Positions 22,565 to 29,323 of a stretch of 29,323 nt of DNA are shown here, one piece after another (positions within the stretch are counted from its first letter, which is position 1; the number at the start of each line of letters is the position of its first letter). Made by a program: the position numbers and the translations under genes. Source of the stretch: Cercozoa sp. M6MM (taxonomy: Eukaryota > Endomyxa: Ascetosporea); assembly GCA_040357565.1 (NCBI GenBank), contig JBDODJ010000136.1, one strand, 5' to 3'. The notes under the pieces were generated by a model. The model was not told the origin of the DNA. It made no database searches and saw nothing but the letters and a program-made list of their open reading frames with translations.

Positions 22565-24585
22565 ATGAGTGCTAGATCAGGTAGAGAGCCTCGACGTGGG
22601 CGGCGACCAAGAAGGAACATACCATCCTCACCATCTCCATCGACCAGTCCTCGCCAACACACGATCGACATGAAAGACACTGATCGCTCCGAGTCGAGGA
22701 TTACACGCAGTCGCTCCAGTTCTACCACGAGCAGTGAGAGCACCACAGGGAGCAGTGGTGTCAGCGGCGGCGTTGACTCCCGCTTGGTGCGTCGTCTGTT
22801 CAAACCACGGGCCGATCCTGTCCGCGTCGATGTTGGTATTATACGCTTAATACACTCATATGCTAAACTCAATCTATTCGTTTTACAGGAGAGAAGTCAC
22901 TTTGGAGAATACTCTTTTTGTGGACTGGGAGCGTCTATCAACTCATATTTCCGGAGGTACATAAACTTACATACTTTTTTTGCTGGTCCGGAAAATTGAC
23001 TTTACTTTGGTGCACGTCGGTGTGCGCAGCTGGCGGTTTACATTGCATTGTGGTACTGCATTCGACTACTAGCCACTCCTGAAATCGCACCGACGCTCGC
23101 TCCGCAAGTTGCGCGCCTTCGCGACTACTTGGAAGAACTTTCGCTTTCGCCTGTCGCTTTCTTTCTCGGTTTCTTTGTCGTGCAGATATACGGAAGGTAC
23201 AGTCATTTCGGTTAGCTCGATTTGTCTGTCTAAATTCACGTCGCGCTGCAATATGTACCGACAGCTGGTGCGGGTCTTTCAACGCGCGTCCTCGCTTGAC
23301 TGCGTTCGCCTTCAAAATCGCACGAATACTACCGTGTGAATCAAGCGACGACGCAGACACAAAGTTGTTTCGGCTGGAGCTGCTTCGATATGCGGCTGCA
23401 CATGTGCTGCTTAGTTTTCGAACGGTATCGACCGTGGTGGCAGATCGCTTTCCCGACTTTGACTCATTCAGACGCATGTTTCTTCTCACCAAGGAAGAAA
23501 TCCACGCATTGCAGCAACTGGAAAAACTGCAAGATCAATCAGATATCGACAACAGCGGCTCACTGGGACCAAAACCAATCTCAAAAGTCGAAATCAAGAG
23601 AGTCACTCCAGTGCCTCCGCCAGATCTTCTGCGAGGAAGAACCAAACAGGCCAAGACGAAGAAGACCTTCTTTCCAGCTACTACTGGGTGCCGATAGTGT
23701 GGGCAAGTGTCTATGTGGAAGAACACGCCGGCTCGGAAACCACGGCAGAGTTGTTCGAAGCGCTGCAGTCGCTCCGCTCTGCAACTTCTGATATGATGGA
23801 TATCTCACAGGTAGCTTCAACTAGTTTTGCGACTGGAATGTAGTTCATTTTTCATTTGGCCAGGTCAAACTTCCGCTCGGGTACGTGCAAGTAGTCACGA
23901 TTGTGGTCTACATGCGCATGTTTGTGCGACTTGTGGTGACGACAGTGTCACCGCTGCCGTTTCCGTTATTTGGAGTGCTCGAGTATTTCTTCGTCGTGGG
24001 CTGGTTAAAAACCGGTGTCATGATGTTTGATCCGTTCGGTGATGACGAGGGTGACATCAACTTGGCCGGTTTCTTCGCCACTGACCTGCGCAATGCAACC
24101 GTAGTGCTGGACCCGGACACGGCAGACGTGTACCTCCCATCGAGGAAACGACACGAGGCAGACGCAGACGCAGCTTCACAAGCCTGGCGACTGCACGGAG
24201 CTGTTATCAGTCGGTCGACTGAATCGGAAAAAGGGCGTGCCGAAACTACTAGCCATCATGAGACCGAATCCGCAGACAGCAGAGGAATCGATCTGGGTAA
24301 ACCTACTATACTTGCAAGCACACGTTAGCCGTCGTACAGTCCAAGTCTGTACTTTCTTGGTCGGTTACAGGTTCACCTCGAAGAAGCCTTGAAAAAGGTG
24401 GAGGGTTTACCGACTGCATTCTGTCGTCGCATGCAAAAGAAACGCTTGGCGGGTCTGCATTCTCCAGTGACGTCGAGTCGACGTCTTGTTATGAGCGCAT
24501 CGCTGTTGATCTGCACAGTTTCGACACTGAAGGCACAGGCACGCGGTTCAGCGAAGAGGTTGAAAGAATGATGCAGAATATGTGA
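22565..24585 (+). CDS. Bestrophin-family anion channel
   Basis: Seven exons, 22565-22835, 22889-22956, 23030-23196, 23265-23586, 23640-23810, 23864-24296 and 24371-24585, close to 549 codons. Bestrophins are pentameric calcium-gated chloride/bicarbonate channels. The N-terminal 70 or so residues are Arg/Ser-rich and disordered, unlike animal bestrophins. Then comes the channel: EKSLWRILFLWTGSVYQLIF (compare RWKGSIYKLLYKEF), the neck helix PVAFFLGFFVVQIYG, LLRYAAAHVLLSFRTVSTVV, RFPDFDSFRRMFLLTKEEI, YYWVPIVWASVYVEEHAG and YFFVVGWLKTGVMMFDPFGD with the acidic clasp DDEGD. Neck Phe80 and Phe84 (human BEST1 numbering) are kept. Ile76 is Ser, and the TRWW motif reads GSWC. A region of about 45 codons before YYWVP exceeds BEST1 length; the intron 23587-23639 proposed there is the least certain junction. 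Confidence 0.93.
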
Positions 24586-25056
24586 TTTAGACTCCGTACT
24601 GGTGCATAGTTAGTTTACCAGCAAGTTGATTTGGACGATCGTCAGGTGTGAACTCGACTGGAATTTCATTTGATGCATGCGTATGCCGAGTGCACCATGT
24701 TTCGCGGGTGGGAGTGTCTAATTTTGTTTGAGCGTACATACGAATCTAACCACACACGCTATACCAACTACAGTATACATTTACAATATTATAGCTGTAC
24801 TGGTTTGCCAACTTGGTCCGAGGTGGCACGGCAGGCACGCCGCGACGCCAAAACAGACTCGGCTCATGGAGTCACTCGATTTCGACGTCCTGGGATCTTA
24901 GAGTTCGTCGAAACAAAGGAGTCTAGCAGAAACGTCCGGTACGCCACCTGGACAGACCTAGCTAGTATTTCAGACCCTGGGACCTCAACTAAATCAGATC
25001 TTGTTGTTTGCTTCGTCAGACAGGGCTGACAATTGAACGGAAGCGACCTCGATACG
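24586..25056. other. Intergenic, possible upstream exon
   Basis: A plus-strand frame is open at 24670-25029 but shows no domain and ends in a stop. Part of it (24820-25020) could belong to the next gene. I see no secure feature. Confidence 0.35.
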
Positions 25057-26088
25057 ATGCATGCGGCGACACTAGTACTTTGCAGTTGCGTCACTCTCGT
25101 TGTCAATGCCGTTGCAGTGACTGCTGCATTCGCTGAAGCAGAGATCGAGTCGGCTGAAACCAATCCCGCCGACATCCTTGTTTCCTACGTCAACGATGCT
25201 GTGGTACTGTGGAAACTGAACGTTGATTTCAGTCGTCATATTCACTGCACTATGATTGTGTTTTTTGTCTTATCTGACCCAGAGCGAGTTGTCCGAGTTG
25301 CGAGATGTGTTACTGAGTCAATGCAGCACACAAGCACTGCAGTTTGGTGTGTTAGAGCACCTGCACAAGGTCAAGCACGACGCCGTCATCGCAGAGACGC
25401 TGCAGGAGGCGCTGCAGCAGGTGTTGCACGGAGTCAGCACCTGGCCTGGACCAGTTCACACTGGCACTGCGGACAACGACTTTGTCGACGCCTTTCTGGT
25501 ACTGTACCAATTCAGCCTGTATCAGTCTGTATTAGACCAGTCAGTATGTATGACTGTGGGTGCCTTGTGAGTAGAACAGAGGCCTCACACTCGCTAGTGC
25601 CGTGCGTGTCATGAGTTCCGAACACCTGGCCGCCATTGCGGAGCGTGAACTCGAAGACCGCGCCTTGCTAGACGAGCACTAGTAAACCGATGATACCACA
25701 CAGTCGCTTCATTCAGTTTTTGTTGTGGCCTTAGCAACGGCTCGTCGTGTCCGAAAAAAGCACTGTTGCGACTGCGACGTGCTCCCGACGATGTGCGCGA
25801 TGCCGACGATCTCCGGGTATTCCAATCTGCCATCCTCATTTATACTGTATTTTTATTTTACAACTACAACAACAAACAGATCGAGTATGAAGAACGGGTG
25901 GAAATGGCGTTGCGAGCACTGGCCAGCATTAAGCTGCGAACTCTGCAGCTTATCTCGCGGCCAAAGTCCGGTCTCCCGCGGAACATCTTGTATCGACATC
26001 CCCGTTCTGTTTTAGTTTCCGTCCAAAACTGTTATCGTTTTGCAGGGAGGCTGTGAAGGCGACGTTGCACGCAGGACACAGTGACTGA
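25057..26088 (+). CDS. Unrecognised protein, multi-exon
   Basis: Not recognised. Supported exons: 25057-25221, 25283-25420 or to 25566, 25598-25681, 25735-25816, 25880-25989 and 26046-26088, ending TGA at 26086-26088. Phases close for the last four exons, and the 25566/25598 junction would need an unusually short 31-nt intron. The translation begins MHAATLVLCSCVTLVVNAVA, which resembles a signal or anchor segment. It continues as charged helices (SELSELRDVLLSQC, EHLHKVKHDAVIAETLQEAL, MSSEHLAAIAERELEDRALL, EYEERVEMALRALASIKLRT) and ends PRNILEAVKATLHAGHSD. The helical, charged composition would suit a subunit of a larger complex, but that is inference only. The true start may lie further upstream. 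Confidence 0.6.
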
Positions 26089-26509
26089 AATAAGCACGAG
26101 TATGCAAGCAAGCTCCAGTAGTTCAATTATGCAGAGGCAAACAGTATCCCCTGGGGGTCTGTCAGTTTCGGAAAAGACTCCGACTGATCTCAGGTGCAAA
26201 TGGTACACTCGAGTGGGGGTTGGGTCAAGTGTGCCACTGCACGCTCAGTCGACTGGTAGGGCATCGTCAGCGGAACCAAATCTTCGTGACCCACGAGTTC
26301 TCAGTCTTGTCAACCGATACGATTGATACGACAGACACGGCACACCCAACATCACTCTGTCCTGTCAAAATTTGTGCGTCTCGCTCAGTAGAGAGCACAC
26401 GCAATTGTAACCAACTTTTCAATCGTCAGCACACAGCAGGCGCCCTTCCGTGCTCCTTTCGTCTTTCGTATAGTCTTCCGTCTTTCTTCTGTCCAAAAAG
26501 TCAAAAACG
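26089..26509. other. Intergenic region upstream of the Mpo1-like gene
   Basis: No exon or repeat recognised. The pyrimidine-rich tract at 26455-26495, just before the ATG, may be part of the promoter/5'UTR. Confidence 0.45.
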
Positions 26510-26987
26510 ATGGCGCCCAACAAGCACTTCAATTCGTTCGCAGAGTTTTACCCGTAACTTGCTTGTATTTGCATCAACTGTGGCTTTTGCTTGTCTTAAC
26601 TTTCTTATTTCGGCATGTGTAGGTACTACCTGACGCAGCACCTGAACCCGATCTGCCGTGTGCTGCACCTGATCGGCACGAGCCTGGCGGCCCTGTGCGT
26701 CGCCCTGGCAGTGTTGTCGCTCAGTGGGACGTGGCTCGTGGCGGCACCACTGTGTGCCTATTCATTGGCCTGGGTGGGACACTTCTTCTTCGAGAAGAAC
26801 CGTCCGGCAACGTTTCACTCACCTCTGTGGTCGCTGCGCGGCGATCTACTCATGACCTTTGAGGTAAATACTATATTTATTCTGCATGCATACCTTCGTT
26901 TTCTCTAAGAAACTGGTTGACCTCTGAAAGGTGTTGACTGGCCAGCGCCCGTTGGATGAAACCGCACCCCCGCAGCACAAGCGGTAG
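26510..26987 (+). CDS. DUF962 / Mpo1-like membrane protein
   Basis: Three exons (26510-26553, 26623-26863, 26931-26987) close to 113 residues. The sequence is typical of the short DUF962 family: FNSFAEFYP, then YYLTQHLNPICRVLHLIGTS, two hydrophobic helices (AALCVALAVLSLSGTWLVAA and the following CAYSLAWV), then the hallmark WVGHFFFEKNRPATF and LWSLRGDLLMTFEVLTG. Yeast Mpo1 is an ER Fe-dependent dioxygenase in 2-hydroxy fatty acid alpha-oxidation. Its conserved His residues correspond to the HLNP...H and GHFFFEKNRPA positions kept here. Enzymatic function in this organism is inferred from the family. It converges with the minus-strand gene that ends at 27217. Confidence 0.92.
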
Positions 26988-27216
26988 AAACGTGGAACGT
27001 CAGTGTCAGTCCCCCCCCCCCCAGCTCGCCCTATCGTATCAAGGCACGTCCCAAAGTCGGTCTGTTGTTTTTAACTCACTAATATAAGCCTGGTAAACTC
27101 CTGTAAACTTAACTAACTGTTACGGAAAGTAACTACGCTATATATGCCGTAACATCGCACAACCACTGCCTGTTAGAACTGAAGCCCGGCAGAGCGCGGT
27201 CCCACAGCGGGGGAGC

Positions 27217-28504
27217 TCAGGCGTGATCGGCAGACTCAGGCGCCCGAAGCAACGACAACTGCCGCGGCAAGGTCGGGTCGAGCACGTAGTCGCGCACGAC
27301 AGAGCGGAGGTCCTCGCACAGGTAAGGCTTCAGTAGCAACGACGCCGGCGCGAACAACTGCCGACGGTGCGCCTCGAGTTCCTGCTGCCAGCGCTCGTTC
27401 GCGGCTCGACGGCTCGCGTCGCTGTCAGCGCGTTCGATGGCATCGAACACAGCAGCCGCGCGGTCGCCGTGCTGACTGAGGAAGGAAATCAGCGTCGAGG
27501 CCAACACCAAACGTTTTCTCTTGTCCGCAAAGCGGCCGGGGTCAATCAACTGGCACCCACGGCTCAGACAGGGAAACTGTGGAATAGATGTCGTCATGAC
27601 TGTCATCAGTCAAAACACTTAGTGCACAGCAACTGCCCTCCCATACCCAACCAAACCGAAACACGGTTCATACGAAGAACAGGCGGCGGCAGAACCTCAA
27701 TGCCCGAGAACGCGAGAGCGGCATTGCACTCGCGGCACCAGCTGAGCAAACCTTCCTGCTCCAGATACAAATTATTAAAATATGTATATTATATGAAATG
27801 TCAGATATACATAGACTAATTCAGAAGCATATTTGTATTAAATATACAAACAGATCTGGTGAAAGAAGGCAGACCGACCTCGGACCGAGTCGAGCAAAGA
27901 GCGTCAAGGAGGCCGGCAAAGAGACGCGTGACGAAGCCGTAGCTGTCAGTGCGCTGCGACAGATGCCAGACCAGCGGCCACACCTGTCGCATGTTGAAGC
28001 ACAGCTCGCGCCCTCTCGCAGTGCACATGAGCACCTACACAAGCAGACAAACGTGGCCTGCGTACTCATCTCGTGGCCTCCTCCAACAGCACAGTACACG
28101 TACAGAATCCGAGTCGTCGAAGACAAACCAGGTGCTTTTCAGGTGCCTTAGCACCGGCAATTGATCATGGCCAAAAGGTTTAGAGTCCTCGTCCTCGTCA
28201 AAGAGACACTCAACGAGAGCAAAGATCGCGTTGCACTCTCGGAAAGCGGACTTGCCGGTGTCGTTCTTGTGTTCACGCAGCCACAGCAGCAGCGCCTGCA
28301 GCAGCTGCATCTGGAAGTGACACACCTCGCCGGTCACGCCGGTCGCGCGGGATGCCGAGTCGGCGCTCTCTAGTGTCCCGACGGCCAGCCAGAACGTCGG
28401 CACGAACGCACGGCCAGGCGAGGTCTCGAATGTTGTGACTCCTTCAGCGTCCGTGCGGAGGCCAAACAATCGACGCAGCTGGAGACAGAGACAACGCAAA
28501 TACA

Positions 28505-28552
<48 letters not shown>

Positions 28553-28562
28553 NNNNNNNNNN

Positions 28563-28610
<48 letters not shown>

Positions 28611-29079
28611 GCAGTACTGACGATAGTGAAACAGACGAGTGCGAGAGACTCCGTCTTGCGACACTCGGCGCTGTGCGAAGACGCGGCATTTTCGCACCGG
28701 CAAGCCAGTTGACCACAGAGCTGCGGAAGCAAGGAGACGGCGAAGGCAGCGCGCGACTGTTGCAGCGCGTCGCTGCGCTGCTGCAGGAACACTCCGTCGA
28801 ACTCCTGCACACGCTGCAGGAAGGCCAGTGCCACCGCGGTCCAGCTGGCCTTCTGTGCAGACCCGGCCAGCGACAGCTGCATGTCGATCCAGAGACCGAG
28901 GTGGTGCCACTCCAGCGGCAAACGCAACTCACGCAGGAAGCGGCTACCCAGCGTACGTGCCAGTCTTTTGAGTAGCACACGTCCCTCGCGCCGCAGCAGC
29001 GACAGCAGCAGCAGCACACGCGACTCGCACGATGCCGCGTGCCACAACAGCGACGTGCGACGCCTGGTCACACAGAAGC
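27217..29079 (-). CDS. C-terminal part of an unrecognised large protein
   Basis: Exons 29079-28622, 28478-28104, 28034-27879, 27755-27657 and 27576-27217 close in phase and give 481 residues to the TGA at 27217-27219. The first exon is internal (acceptor CAG before 29079), so the N-terminus lies beyond the microsatellite and the right edge. The sequence is helical and Leu-rich: SRVLLLLSLLRREGRVLLKR, LPLEWHHLGLWIDMQLSLAG, FQMQLLQALLLWLREHKNDT, RQVWPLVWHLSQRTDSYGFV. A Cys pair (SWCRECNAALAFSG) and GCQLIDPGRFADKRKRLVLA follow. The extreme C-terminus (YLCEDLRSVVRDYVLDPTLP) faintly recalls a SOCS box, too weak to claim. No function assigned. The first intron contains the (GT)n run with a 10-N gap. 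Confidence 0.75.
28505..28609 (-). repeat. (GT)n (sense) microsatellite with assembly gap
   Basis: CA repeats on the plus strand interrupted by ten N at 28553-28562, inside the intron 28479-28621 of the minus-strand gene. True length is unknown. Confidence 0.95.
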
Positions 29080-29138
29080 CTGCGCAACAACCACAACGCA
29101 CACACACACCTTTCTTTTTACCAACATAGCATCATAAT

Positions 29139-29323
<185 letters not shown>

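Overview
The window is nuclear DNA from an intron-rich, compact eukaryote, most likely a protist. Nearly all genes are split by short GT-AG introns (mostly about 40-90 nt). Introns often hold (GT)n/(CA)n, (TATG)n or (AT)n microsatellites, and two 10-N assembly gaps fall inside such runs. About eleven genes sit in 29 kb on both strands. I cannot name the lineage. The gene set implies a cytoplasmic dynein/dynactin system, box C/D snoRNP assembly and an active selenocysteine (Sec) pathway.

Layout: 1-370, low-complexity coding-like DNA, probably the 3' part of a minus-strand gene. 944-2831 (+), dynamitin-like dynactin p50. 2832-4203, intergenic, holding two diverged repeat copies in inverted orientation. 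4204-5863 (-), C-terminal RING-finger protein. 6014-8811 (-), leucine-rich-repeat protein with a coiled-coil tail. 9080-10503 (-), BCD1/ZNHIT6 snoRNP assembly factor. 11082-12968 (-), selenophosphate synthetase with an in-frame UGA (Sec) and a SECIS-like hairpin in its 3'UTR. 13410-17353 (+), SF1 helicase of the Upf1/Sen1 type. 17742-22266 (+), a large unrecognised helical protein. 22565-24585 (+), bestrophin. 25057-26088 (+), unrecognised. 26510-26987 (+), short DUF962/Mpo1-like membrane protein. 27217 to the right edge (-), the C-terminal part of an unrecognised large protein.

The genes do not form one pathway; this is an ordinary eukaryotic neighbourhood. The strongest biological signal is the selenophosphate synthetase, the enzyme that makes the Sec precursor and is here itself predicted to be a selenoprotein. 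Its UGA lies five bases before a 5' splice site, and a hairpin with a GUGA / AA / GA core lies about 300 nt after its stop. Secondary themes are 12-bp in-frame tetrapeptide repeats in three neighbouring genes, a dense cluster of CACGTG sites in the dynamitin gene, and (GT)n runs that begin at or beside 5' splice sites.

All exon models were built by hand from reading frame, splice consensus and family resemblance. Where phases close across every exon (SelD, BCD1, helicase, bestrophin, Mpo1-like) the models are strong. Elsewhere boundaries are approximate, and this is stated in each entry.
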